The notes under the pieces: generated by a model
Told to the model about the DNA's origin: nothing
What the model saw: only the letters and a program-made list of their open reading frames with translations
Databases searched by the model: none
Program-made: the position numbers and the translations under genes
NCBI GenBank assembly: GCA_029212405.1
Contig: JARGNR010000036.1
Span: 1-58,547, forward strand
DNA length: 58,547 bases
Direction of reading: 5' to 3'
DNA from: Saprospiraceae bacterium
GTDB taxonomy: Bacteria; Bacteroidota; Bacteroidia; Chitinophagales; Saprospiraceae
In this document: piece by piece, positions 28,401-34,326 of the stretch
Numbering within the stretch: position 1 is the stretch's first letter
Layout of the letters: the number at the start of each line of letters is the position of its first letter

Positions 28401-29206
28401 TTTTTGTAAGAACGAATACCATTTGTGAGTACGGTTATCCTTTTGAAATAGTGGAGCAAGAAGAACTTTATCTGGCCTCAATTATGGAGAATACATGTAT
28501 TGGCGCAGAAGAAGGAAAAATTGTCATCGAAGATAAGAATGCCCACAGTTTGGTATCTTTAAATAATGGCCCTTTTGAAGACACAGATGTATTTGAAAAC
28601 TTGCCAGCGGGATTGTATATATTGACTCTTCAGGACTCATCGTTGTGCACTGCTGATTATGAGGTAGAAATTGTTTCGTTTGATGAATTGACTGTGGACT
28701 TACCGGTAGAAACAAATGAATGCTTTGGAGAACCCATATTATTGAGGCCAGATGTCATATCTTACTATGGTGAACTTTCATATGAGTGGAATGATGGCAG
28801 TACAGCAGATGAAAAATGGGTAAATCAATCAGAAGATGTACAACTCATAGTTTCTGACTTTTGCTCTAGTAAGACTTTTAATTTTCAAGTAGAAGTATCT
28901 TCTGTATTTTCTGAGGATTTAGTATACCTACCCAATATTTTTTCGCCCAATTCAGATGATGTCAATGATTGTTTTCAAACGGTGCTGGATCCAAGTGTCT
29001 CTTTGCTTTCGTATAATCAAATCATTTTTGATCGATGGGGAAATAAGATGTTCGAATCAAATGCTATAGAAAACTGCTGGGATGGAATAGTTAATGGAAG
29101 GGAAGTTGTCCCAGGGGTATACGTCTATATAACTAAGATTTCTGCTAATCAATGCAATGGTATTAAATCCATTGAAAAAGTAGGTGACGTGACGGTAGTT
29201 CGTTAA
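22409..29206 (+). CDS. Giant T9SS-secreted adhesin-like protein (PKD, SprB-like repeats, type B sorting domain)
   Basis: A 2265-residue surface protein. The signal peptide (LLFVLFYMFLWQGTSVFGQ) is followed by several hundred residues of Ig/PKD-like, cysteine-containing domains. Clear PKD units with WDFGDP or WDFDDP and GTYT(I/L) motifs lie near residues 930, 1029 and 1112, with a weaker one near 1285. An SdrD-B-like domain (GIVYFDENSSGVFDG, ANGEYSFENL) lies near 1495-1560. About six SprB-like repeats of ~75 residues follow at roughly 1645-2090, each with a leading Cys, a G-x-L/I-x-I strand, LxxGxYxL and a Cys near the end. The C-terminus from about 2170 is the gliding-motility type B sorting domain (YLPNIFSPNSDDVND, IIFDRWGNKMFES, PGVYVYITKI). 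It is exported by the type IX machinery, presumably for adhesion or gliding. Confidence 0.92.
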   Translation: MKSKCTFKLLFVLFYMFLWQGTSVFGQDIEYPSHIEICKFGWNKIYLEDPSGLPALPQMSFFNESYGGFSKDEYYEYPYFYFFLDSNQPIPPSGTFEIGSSGGTGAVSTGTFTSKTCHDYIRFVRENTCGIFIIFKPTDPVPVHNGESNYQVCVGDTTPMFISPNTYTTTTLANQPFSIDRLKISNGYVIDVDDYTFKVVWTSEGFDLLELTTTDECGFSLVTFQGINVHESNPLQIKAEGGVSELSVCVGETVFLDSDIGPTKYPVWTISDGRILRGKSIEVNFDVPGQYTVSLDDEDECNCSMKDEIIVHVVAGESPDITCIGTICENTSVIYYSEDLCDSYYWTISGDGIITDGGGETDYFIAIDWGQGSEGLVELSTPGCYASPCRESVEVTIPILGPTAEIEGPDIVCYLDSDTYTIPLYAGTSYRWSLMEPESMNPLYHYSYQGDNKCTVDWPDVTYYDEVLIIVEYENCTLGCSGRAEKLVQILQPVSLSADGFYGCLNDAFTVEEQNGELLNFEIVSPSGAVTNYNGVSTFTFFGTENGNYQLTAINPTNSTCNSEGTMEFTVNLPPPIPEGIVQQGLICTGVNTSFEIANLPSGFGVSWTVFDGDASLPTYTINGKTLNHLWVSAGPCKIEAQLIDLQSGCIGESIVELYDSSAEVMGEDRICISNEAIYSIPNINNVSVAWSIIPDNAGVVLQKSNKSIEIYWGAVGNHVVKATICGQEVEYNVEVVSYELDLMYPDSVCINGTGDVYVVAPSGSTIDYFNENDVFIGTGTSISLGKGEYSVVVNTPDQCIDGGEFSIYEFEEYEVFIDVDGPLAFCQPHPPITFTAITPPGAHSHAWYRNNVLVSNTASSYSTDEFGYYYVIVTNEFGCEAQSSTIVLSQCCGDSFYDCDANALVINTTDIDCFEKEFEATNIIDSDMLTWDFDDPASGSNYAEGTNVSHVFSGVGIYNIIATGNDGCVSGTEAICGSEDDIICCEAGQTTVIIYTKADFEVEEACPMQTIELTNLTDKINGYTGETYSWDFGDPTSATNLSNDVNPIHSYDNPGTYTITLIVTDHLGCASISEQQIIVRPNPTAVLEAPELGCKGFDVSFNASTSMSTLSFRWDFGDPNSGYYNTSKLQSPTHIFVDEGTYTITLVVESEIGCISTFTETIDIEYETDLGSISSSSDFLICPGANTTLTAPIGVDYLWSTGETTQSITVNQSGNYDVMVTTNAGCSFVPGSAIVNEVDLTSLRIYGATRDDAEGATIHYESMTVCKGEHFIIESESYPNVKFTWDLDNSVGPTLNYYENGLAYLDVGTYTMSAVAVDTILDCTVDLSPFVVHIIELPEAPVIESTTPNICTDGTATLYVVDPIPGYIYVWSNGLVGTSINPIDYGQKNVVAYSPSGCPSARSNNLIVRNRSVVPPWVGGCHEVCFPFTVCTRLYTSYDYQLIKNETEITVVDNTVGEIIIDGPGDYELIATNSSGCSAKSEMLTLNTMPEQQSLSGIVYFDENSSGVFDGVDTLLANIPVIICNGNTPIDTSFTNANGEYSFENLHYANLTAKIDLSSTPYSGGGGLDTLLIYEGCIEAKEVNFPVDSECEGLITDEVYFVCEGLTVEIDGEEFAAGYQDTVIYALEGICDSIVYISVEEYQVPDVVLEITNACSNAPSGMLLIHMNTMDSLLFRMDENDAWLSDSIFGDLGVGSYELEILSPQGCLFIKEFNLEQVASPELNLEVLSTCAGEENGSLLIDVLSGTDLTFSLDGGTTFTDQIEYENLSPGSYVLDVVDGSMCTYQRMFTIEVYPEPEYSIETNSSCEIGGTGSLLIDATTENLLFSIDVTNNWNNLEFYKDLSVGSHTLYIQTVDGCIDSIDFIIETVFPPIYAANIKASCEGQNNGEIIFSFDDPVLTALNNGDFTNQMSYDGLIPGEHILYYMTEEGCIFEFLFEILESEEPEVEIETEASCFAMGNGRLTLTLEDPDVEVRIISTEGNELSADANLLPGNYTVFVRTNTICEYGYPFEIVEQEELYLASIMENTCIGAEEGKIVIEDKNAHSLVSLNNGPFEDTDVFENLPAGLYILTLQDSSLCTADYEVEIVSFDELTVDLPVETNECFGEPILLRPDVISYYGELSYEWNDGSTADEKWVNQSEDVQLIVSDFCSSKTFNFQVEVSSVFSEDLVYLPNIFSPNSDDVNDCFQTVLDPSVSLLSYNQIIFDRWGNKMFESNAIENCWDGIVNGREVVPGVYVYITKISANQCNGIKSIEKVGDVTVVR

Positions 29207-29329
29207 TGTTTTGTTTCAGTTTTCATGTAATCCAATCAATTTTCAGAAATTGTTCTACTTTTGTGTTTCGAAATGATGCACACATGTCACATCTATTGCA
29301 CCATTTTTTTAGAGTTATAAACCAATAAA

Positions 29330-29995
29330 ATGAATTTGAAAACGATAGCTTATATCGATTATGAAACAAAATTACCTCAATCTGGAAATTGGATTGTAGG
29401 ACAGGAAAAGAATGATTCTTTAATCGTTTATCAAGCGTATAATCCAAATATAGCCAAGTATGCGGTCGCCAACCAAAAATTTGGAGGAAACCACTATAGT
29501 TTTTCTAGAATGACCTGGATCAAGCCCAATTTCTTGTGGATGATGTATCGAGCAGGGTGGGCTACAAAAGTTAATCAAGAGCGAATTTTGGCAATTAAAA
29601 TGTCAAAAAAAGGATTTTTGGAATTACTAAATGAAGGAGTATATACGAGTTATCAAGCGGATAAATATGATTCTCATGAAGCATGGAAAGAGGCCTTGGG
29701 TGAGAGTGAGGTGCGGATACAATGGGATCCTGATCACGATCCAAGAGGAAATAAACTGGACCGGCGGGCAGTTCAAATAGGTATGAAAGGGTCCATAATG
29801 CAAAAATTTAATGACGAATTTATTGAAGAGGTTACTGATATAACAGAATTTGTTGCAGAACAAAAAGTGGTGTTGGACAGCAAGCCATCTTTAGAAGGGC
29901 TTCAAGTAATGTATGAGGAAATTTTGAATCTACCTTCGGAGTTAAAAGATAAATACAGTATACCAGAGTCATTTACACATGTCATAAATTCATAA
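29330..29995 (+). CDS. DUF4291 family protein
   Basis: A 221-residue soluble protein whose conserved blocks match DUF4291: VYQAYNPNIAKYAVANQKFGG, RMTWIKPNFLWMMYRAGWA and a downstream IQWDPDHDPRGNKL with RRAVQIG. No signal peptide or membrane segment is present, so it should be cytoplasmic. The family's biochemical role is unknown to me. The strong conservation of Y, N, R and W residues suggests an enzyme. Its stop is separated from the next gene's start by one base, so the two are almost certainly co-translated. Confidence 0.85.
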   Translation: MNLKTIAYIDYETKLPQSGNWIVGQEKNDSLIVYQAYNPNIAKYAVANQKFGGNHYSFSRMTWIKPNFLWMMYRAGWATKVNQERILAIKMSKKGFLELLNEGVYTSYQADKYDSHEAWKEALGESEVRIQWDPDHDPRGNKLDRRAVQIGMKGSIMQKFNDEFIEEVTDITEFVAEQKVVLDSKPSLEGLQVMYEEILNLPSELKDKYSIPESFTHVINS

Positions 29996-29996
29996 T

Positions 29997-31256
29997 ATGA
30001 GTATGAGACTTTTAGTCTATATCGTGATTTCGTTATTATTTGTCTCTTGTGCACCTACACCTCAAGAAGAGAATACAATGCCTGAGAATAGTGATATTCG
30101 AATAGGAGAGAGGGTTGTTCTCTATTCTGATGTTCTAGGCGAAGAAAGAGAAGTTTTCGTCTATGTTCCTGAAGGGTTTTATGGAATGGATGAGCAGAAT
30201 TTAAATTATCCGGTTGCATATGTGATGGACGGGGAGAGTCAATTTATGTCTACTGTAGGCATGCTACAGCAAATGAGTTCTCCATACAGCGCCAACGATA
30301 TGGTACCTCAGATGTTAGTTGTAGGTGTAGTGAACACCAATCGGGACAGAGATCTTACCCCAACAAAAGCTATGGTAGGTAGAGATAGTTCAAGTCTTTC
30401 CATAACAGGAGGCGCAGATCAGATGGCCTTATTTCTGAAAAAAGAATTGATCCCTTTTGTGAATGAAACCTATCCCGCTTCAAATCATAGAGTATTAATT
30501 GGTCATTCTTTAGGTGGATTGTTTGCCTTGAACACACTGATAAAGTTTCCTCACTTGTTTCAAAACTATCTTGCCATCGACCCTTTTTTAAGTTGGGATA
30601 AGCAGAAATTTTCAGAAGAAGTAAGTCAGTCATTACTTAGGGGTGACTATTCTGGAAAAAGCTTATATGTCGCGACTGCTAATAATCTCATGTCCTGGAT
30701 GGAATTAGAAGATGCCTTGATAGATACCACTGAAGTGATGCAAACCATGCAAAGTACATTGGTTTTTAAAAATAAACTAGCCGGTCAAGAAATGAAATTG
30801 GATTACAGAAACGATTTTTACACTGATGAAAATCATTTCCAGATTCCAATTCTTGGTACTTACGAAGGATTCAAGTATTTATATCGGTATTATACCTTTC
30901 CCCAAATGATAGAGTATTATTATCCGAGGCTCAATGAGCCAGATTTAGTGGCTGAATTGAAATTGCATTATCGAGAGATATCCAAAGAGTTGGGATATAC
31001 GGTTTTACCACTTGAGAGCTACATCAATTCATGGGCCTATGGATTTGCTAAATTTGACCGTAATGATTTGGCGTTGAAGCTGTTTGAGATGAATAGGGAA
31101 AATTATGAGGATAGTCCAAATGTTCATGCTTCCTTAGGGTTTCATAGCTTGGCAATCGGAGATACGTTGAAAGCCATAGAGTATTTCAAAACTTCTCTTG
31201 AGATTAAAGAACTTTCACACGTAAGAAAGGCATTCGATGGCTTGAATACGAATTAA
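29997..31256 (+). CDS. Fes/IroE-like esterase lipoprotein with TPR-like tail
   Basis: A 419-residue lipoprotein (signal LLVYIVISLLFVSC) with an alpha/beta-hydrolase domain of the esterase D / enterochelin esterase type: ReVFVYVPEGF-like opening, YVMDGESQF, VVGVVNTNRDRDLTPTK, and the nucleophile elbow GHSLGG near residue 166. A candidate catalytic His lies in DENHFQIP. The last 80 residues contain a TPR-like helical pair (NVHASLGFHSLAIGD, AIEYFKTSLEI). It likely hydrolyses esters outside the cytoplasm, but the substrate is not readable. A second ATG two codons in is possible. It starts one base after the DUF4291 gene and converges on the Lrp gene. Confidence 0.85.
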   Translation: MSMRLLVYIVISLLFVSCAPTPQEENTMPENSDIRIGERVVLYSDVLGEEREVFVYVPEGFYGMDEQNLNYPVAYVMDGESQFMSTVGMLQQMSSPYSANDMVPQMLVVGVVNTNRDRDLTPTKAMVGRDSSSLSITGGADQMALFLKKELIPFVNETYPASNHRVLIGHSLGGLFALNTLIKFPHLFQNYLAIDPFLSWDKQKFSEEVSQSLLRGDYSGKSLYVATANNLMSWMELEDALIDTTEVMQTMQSTLVFKNKLAGQEMKLDYRNDFYTDENHFQIPILGTYEGFKYLYRYYTFPQMIEYYYPRLNEPDLVAELKLHYREISKELGYTVLPLESYINSWAYGFAKFDRNDLALKLFEMNRENYEDSPNVHASLGFHSLAIGDTLKAIEYFKTSLEIKELSHVRKAFDGLNTN

Positions 31257-31280
31257 GTTCAGCTAGGATCACGAAGAGAC

Positions 31281-31742
31281 TTAGAATAAAGGAATAACCG
31301 AAGATCGCTTCACTTCATTTAAAACAAACGTCGATTTTATTTGAGAGACGTATGGAAGAGCGGCAAGAATTCCAGAGGAAAATTCATGATAAGCGTGTAG
31401 ATCTTTTACGACTACTTTTAAAAGGAAATCATTGGCTCCACCCATGAGATAACATTCCATAACTTCTTGAATGTTTTCTACGGCTTTATAAAAATCCTTA
31501 AGTGCTTCAAGTTTTTGATTTTCCAATGAAACTTGGCAAAAAACGACCATAGAGTTTTCGATTTTTGAGGTATCTAGAACCGCTACATATTTTTCGATTA
31601 ATCCTTCTCGTTCGTACCTGCGTATTCGCTCATAAATAGGTGTTTTTGTAAGTTTTAATTGCGATGTCAATTCTTTTACATTCACTTTTGAATCTGCTTG
31701 TAACAGTTCGAGTAACTTTTTATCAGTGGCGTCCAATTTCAT
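31281..31742 (-). CDS. Lrp/AsnC family transcriptional regulator
   Basis: A 153-residue DNA-binding regulator of normal length. Residues 1-60 hold the winged-helix domain: DATDKKLLELLQADSKVNVKE, then the recognition helix in LKLTKTPIYERIRRYEREGLI. The C-terminal RAM ligand-binding domain follows, with the characteristic VMECYLMGGANDFLLKVVVKDL block. It probably binds an amino acid or related metabolite as an octamer or dimer. It is divergent from the gamma-synthase-family gene, 153 bases away, and the gap holds three copies of AGGAATAT, two of them forming a long inverted repeat. This points to control of that gene and of itself. Confidence 0.93.
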   Translation of the reverse strand: MKLDATDKKLLELLQADSKVNVKELTSQLKLTKTPIYERIRRYEREGLIEKYVAVLDTSKIENSMVVFCQVSLENQKLEALKDFYKAVENIQEVMECYLMGGANDFLLKVVVKDLHAYHEFSSGILAALPYVSQIKSTFVLNEVKRSSVIPLF

Positions 31743-31745
31743 AGT

Positions 31746-31860
31746 AGGAATATTTCCGTTTCTCGGGCTTAGCTAATGTTCATTATAGTCAAAAGTACTA
31801 ATATAATAAAAAATATAGGAATATATACTGTATTGATTGTATTAGTGTGTATATATTCCT
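31746..31860. promoter_or_regulatory. Candidate Lrp operator region between divergent genes
   Basis: The word AGGAATAT occurs at 31746-31753, at 31817-31824, and inverted (ATATTCCT) at 31853-31860. The last two extend to 11-base perfect inverted arms, AGGAATATATA at 31817-31827 and TATATATTCCT at 31850-31860, with a 22-base spacer. The arm centres are 33 bases apart, about three helical turns. The first copy lies three bases from the regulator's start codon and is part of GGAATATTTCC. Spaced A/T-rich arms in a divergent Lrp promoter are what the family typically recognises. Confidence 0.6.
31790..31797 (-). promoter_or_regulatory. Candidate -7 box of the Lrp gene
   Basis: On the minus strand this reads TACTTTTG, an exact TAnnTTTG match, about 48 bases upstream of the regulator's start codon. 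No clear -33 TTG is present at the right distance, which could indicate an activator-dependent or weak promoter. Confidence 0.4.
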
Positions 31861-31868
31861 GAAATATG

Positions 31869-31876
31869 TAATTTTG
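31869..31876 (+). promoter_or_regulatory. Candidate -7 box of the gamma-synthase-family gene
   Basis: TAATTTTG matches TAnnTTTG exactly and lies 19 bases before the ATG at 31896. The right arm of the inverted repeat ends only eight bases upstream of this box, so a bound regulator would sit over the -33 region. There is no good TTG at the standard distance. Confidence 0.45.
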
Positions 31877-31895
31877 TGGGTATAAATTATATCAT

Positions 31896-33185
31896 ATGAA
31901 GTCAAATATGCGTCCTGAAAGTTTAATGATGACTCATGGTTACAAGCCTGAATTATCAGAAGGTGCGGTCAAACCACCCATTTTCCAAACCTCTACATTT
32001 GTATTTAAAACTGCTGAAGAGGGGAAAGCCTTTTTTGAAGTGGCCTATGGCTTGCGCGAAAAAGCAAAGAATGAAGAATTGGGATTAATTTACAGTAGAA
32101 TCAATAATCCAAATTTAGAAATTTTGGAAGACCGGTTGTGTTTGTGGGACAAGGCCGATAAATGTGCAGTATTTGAGAGTGGAATGTCAGCAATTAGTAC
32201 AGTCTTATTGGAATTTCTTAAGCCCGGAGACGTGCTTTTGTACAGTTTGCCGACCTATGGAGGAACTGATCATTTTATAAATCATTTTTTGAAAGATATC
32301 GGTATTCATTCCATTGGTTTTAGACCTGACCAAACGAAAGAAGAAGTCATAGAATTATTGATTGAAAGTGGATATTCGGATAAACTTGCAATGATTTATA
32401 TTGAAACGCCTGCCAACCCCACTAATGAATTGATAGACATTGCTATGTGTCGTGAAATTGCCGACCGATTCGGGACACAGGACAAAAAAGTATACTTAGC
32501 TTGTGACAATACCTACATGGGACCTATTTGGTCGAGCCCATTGGATCATGGATCTGACTTGGTCATTTATTCTGCTACGAAATATATTGGAGGGCATAGT
32601 GACCTGATCGCAGGTGCAGTCCTGGGTAATGAAGAAGTGATGCAGCGAGTACGAGTTTTGCGAACTTTCCTAGGGAATATGGCGAGTCCCCACACATGTT
32701 GGTTATTACTTAGAAGTTTGGAAACGTTGAAAGTGCGAATGGAGCAACAGGCACGAAATGCTCAAAAGATTGCACAGTTTTTAGAAAATCATCCCATGGT
32801 TTCAAAACTGCACTACTTAGGTTGTTTGGATAGGGATTCTAGAAGTTATGAAATTTACAAGCGACAATATTCTGCTCCAGGTGCGATGATTGCATTTGAA
32901 ATTAAAGGGGGAGAAGCAGGTGCTTTTTCATTTTTAAATAAATTGAATCTCATAAAGTTGGCCGTCAGTCTGGGGAGTACCGAGAGCTTGGTACAGCATC
33001 CGGCTACAATGACACATACAGGATTATGCCCAGAATTAAAGCAAAAAATCGGAATCACGGAAGGATTGGTGCGGCTATCAGTTGGGGTAGAGCATTTTGA
33101 GGATTTGATCAATGATATCTCGATGGCTTTGGAGGCGAGTCAACAGGAGAGGCAGACTAAATGTTTTGCGGTTGAACTGAATTAA
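31896..33185 (+). CDS. Cys/Met metabolism PLP-dependent enzyme (cystathionine gamma-synthase family)
   Basis: A fold type I pyridoxal-phosphate enzyme of the trans-sulfuration group. It acts on sulfur or homoserine-derived amino acids, for example as a gamma-synthase, gamma-lyase or methionine gamma-lyase. The 429 residues include YSRINNPNLEILEDRL (PLP phosphate region), the conserved ESGMSAISTVLLEFL, IETPANPTNELIDI, DNTYMGP, and the Schiff-base Lys229 in YSATKYIGGHSD. C-terminal SLGSTESLVQHPATMTH is the substrate carboxylate region. It is longer than the classical ~390 residues because of an insert (FEVAYGLREKAKNEELGL). Adjacent Lrp control suggests amino-acid catabolism, but the exact reaction is open. 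Confidence 0.9.
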   Translation: MKSNMRPESLMMTHGYKPELSEGAVKPPIFQTSTFVFKTAEEGKAFFEVAYGLREKAKNEELGLIYSRINNPNLEILEDRLCLWDKADKCAVFESGMSAISTVLLEFLKPGDVLLYSLPTYGGTDHFINHFLKDIGIHSIGFRPDQTKEEVIELLIESGYSDKLAMIYIETPANPTNELIDIAMCREIADRFGTQDKKVYLACDNTYMGPIWSSPLDHGSDLVIYSATKYIGGHSDLIAGAVLGNEEVMQRVRVLRTFLGNMASPHTCWLLLRSLETLKVRMEQQARNAQKIAQFLENHPMVSKLHYLGCLDRDSRSYEIYKRQYSAPGAMIAFEIKGGEAGAFSFLNKLNLIKLAVSLGSTESLVQHPATMTHTGLCPELKQKIGITEGLVRLSVGVEHFEDLINDISMALEASQQERQTKCFAVELN

Positions 33186-33199
33186 GAGGGGGGAAGGAA

Positions 33200-33315
33200 G
33201 ATTGGAAAGATTGGAGAGATTGGGGAGATTGGGGAGATTGGGGAGATTGGGGAGAATGGGAAAGATTGGAAAAGATTGGAGAGATTTGAGAGATTTGAGA
33301 GATTGGGAGAGATTA
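33200..33315. repeat. Degenerate 9-bp tandem repeat, unit GATTGGGGA
   Basis: About a dozen units of GATTGGRRA follow each other, with four near-perfect GATTGGGGA copies around 33218-33253 and degenerate flanks (GATTGGAGA, GATTTGAGA). The plus strand of the array contains no cytosine. It begins 15 bases after the gamma-synthase stop codon. The array lies in no gene. Confidence 0.85.
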
Positions 33316-33417
33316 AGACTGACTGATCTCGAAGAGTGGCGACGATAGTCGACAAAGGAAGGAACGCGTTAGCGGCGTGTAGGAAGATGGAAAAGATAGT
33401 GAAGCTTTATGAATTTA

Positions 33418-33463
33418 GTTGACGGGTTAAAGGCTAGGGACGCCAAGGTATGCGCGAGGTTAG
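33418..33463 (+). repeat. Dispersed intergenic repeat, copy A
   Basis: This begins GTTGACGGGTT and ends AAGGTATGCGCGAGGTTAG. It matches copy B at 34226-34272 in the same orientation, sharing the opening GTTGACGGGTT exactly and AAGGTATGCGC-AGGTT near the end, with a diverged middle. Sequences of this sort (CGCAAAG...AAGGTTCGC) recur in Bacteroidota intergenic regions, which is general knowledge and not shown here. Confidence 0.65.
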
Positions 33464-33519
33464 TTTTTTTAATAACGGCTTTGGAGGAGAATTAATAAAT
33501 TGGGGAGTTGTATGTTTTT

Positions 33520-34113
33520 TTAGCCTATTGGTCCTATATCGATTACTTTGTATAAAAGTTTATTTTCAACTTTCTCAATTGACCCTGATTCTGATCGAAA
33601 AATTGCTTGGTCTATCCAAATGGTTTTTAGTGGTAGGTCATTGTAGGTCTTTTTTGGAGATGGACTTCCTGCGATAATTAATTCGCCAGTTACAATTTTA
33701 TAAGATTCAATTGGCTGTGGAGCAGAATCATTAATTAAGCAAGTGCATTTATTTTGCAGGTGTGCCTTCCCTTTCGGAAATTTGATTAAATACAAGTCTT
33801 GTTGAAAGACAGAATCTATGGTAAAGGGTGAGCATGTATTGAATTGGTCTGTTGCAGGAAATCGAATTTGTAATATCCGTTCAGTATCTAATATAGAATA
33901 GAACCAATTGCCACATCCAAAAGCTGGCAGCTGATGTGTAGTGTCAATTTGGCTGAGGCAATTTTTTTTAGCAATTTCTTTTTCCTGAGGACTTTCGAAA
34001 CAAGAGGGAATGGGAGGTAATAATCTGCGCGATAAATTTGGGTTGATGTTATACACAACAATACTTATGCATAAGATTACCATAATTAGAGAGAGCGTGA
34101 CTTTATTTTCCAT
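33520..34113 (-). CDS. Hypothetical exported protein
   Basis: A 197-residue protein starting with an N-terminal hydrophobic segment (VTLSLIMVILCISIVVYNI), a signal anchor or signal peptide. The rest is polar with five cysteines (for example SCFESP, KKNCLS, FGCGNW, KCTCLI), possibly disulfide-bonded outside the cytoplasm. I recognise no family. The gene sits alone between two similar intergenic repeats (33418-33463 and 34226-34272), with low-complexity DNA on its left. This setting is consistent with an inserted or mobilised accessory gene, but nothing in it shows how. Confidence 0.5.
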   Translation of the reverse strand: MENKVTLSLIMVILCISIVVYNINPNLSRRLLPPIPSCFESPQEKEIAKKNCLSQIDTTHQLPAFGCGNWFYSILDTERILQIRFPATDQFNTCSPFTIDSVFQQDLYLIKFPKGKAHLQNKCTCLINDSAPQPIESYKIVTGELIIAGSPSPKKTYNDLPLKTIWIDQAIFRSESGSIEKVENKLLYKVIDIGPIG

Positions 34114-34225
34114 TCTCAGGATTTTAATTTTAAAACTATTACTTTTTTAGTCACAGGGCAAACAATCTTGATTCTAATCTTTTTTGAGCGGGGTTGAAGA
34201 GAAGAATGGACTCAGTGGGTTGGAT

Positions 34226-34272
34226 GTTGACGGGTTTAAACGCAAAGAAAGCTAAGGTATGCGCAAGGTTCG
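34226..34272 (+). repeat. Dispersed intergenic repeat, copy B
   Basis: This begins GTTGACGGGTTTAAACGCAA and ends AAGGTATGCGCAAGGTTCG. It is a direct-orientation relative of copy A about 800 bases away. The gap between the two copies contains the single hypothetical gene at 33520-34113. Its TTTAAACGCAAAGAAAGC centre is better preserved than in copy A. Confidence 0.65.
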
Positions 34273-34326
34273 CAGAGTTAGATATTGATGATTTTTAGGG
34301 AAGTATGTGGTGTATGGGGATTTGTA

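Larger units (their letters stand above)
33186..33519. other. Non-coding island after the gamma-synthase-family gene
   Basis: No supported gene. It holds the 9-bp array and then a segment with two small inverted repeats (CGAC-GATA-GTCG at 33340-33351; ACGC/GCGT around 33364-33378), richer in G+C than its surroundings. A dispersed-repeat copy at 33418-33463 follows. A short rightward open frame from 33450 is not credible as a gene. Confidence 0.6.

Noticed and set aside
33450-33677. Rightward 75-codon frame over the start of repeat-rich DNA
   Set aside because: It overlaps the opposing secreted-protein gene and has no recognisable sequence.
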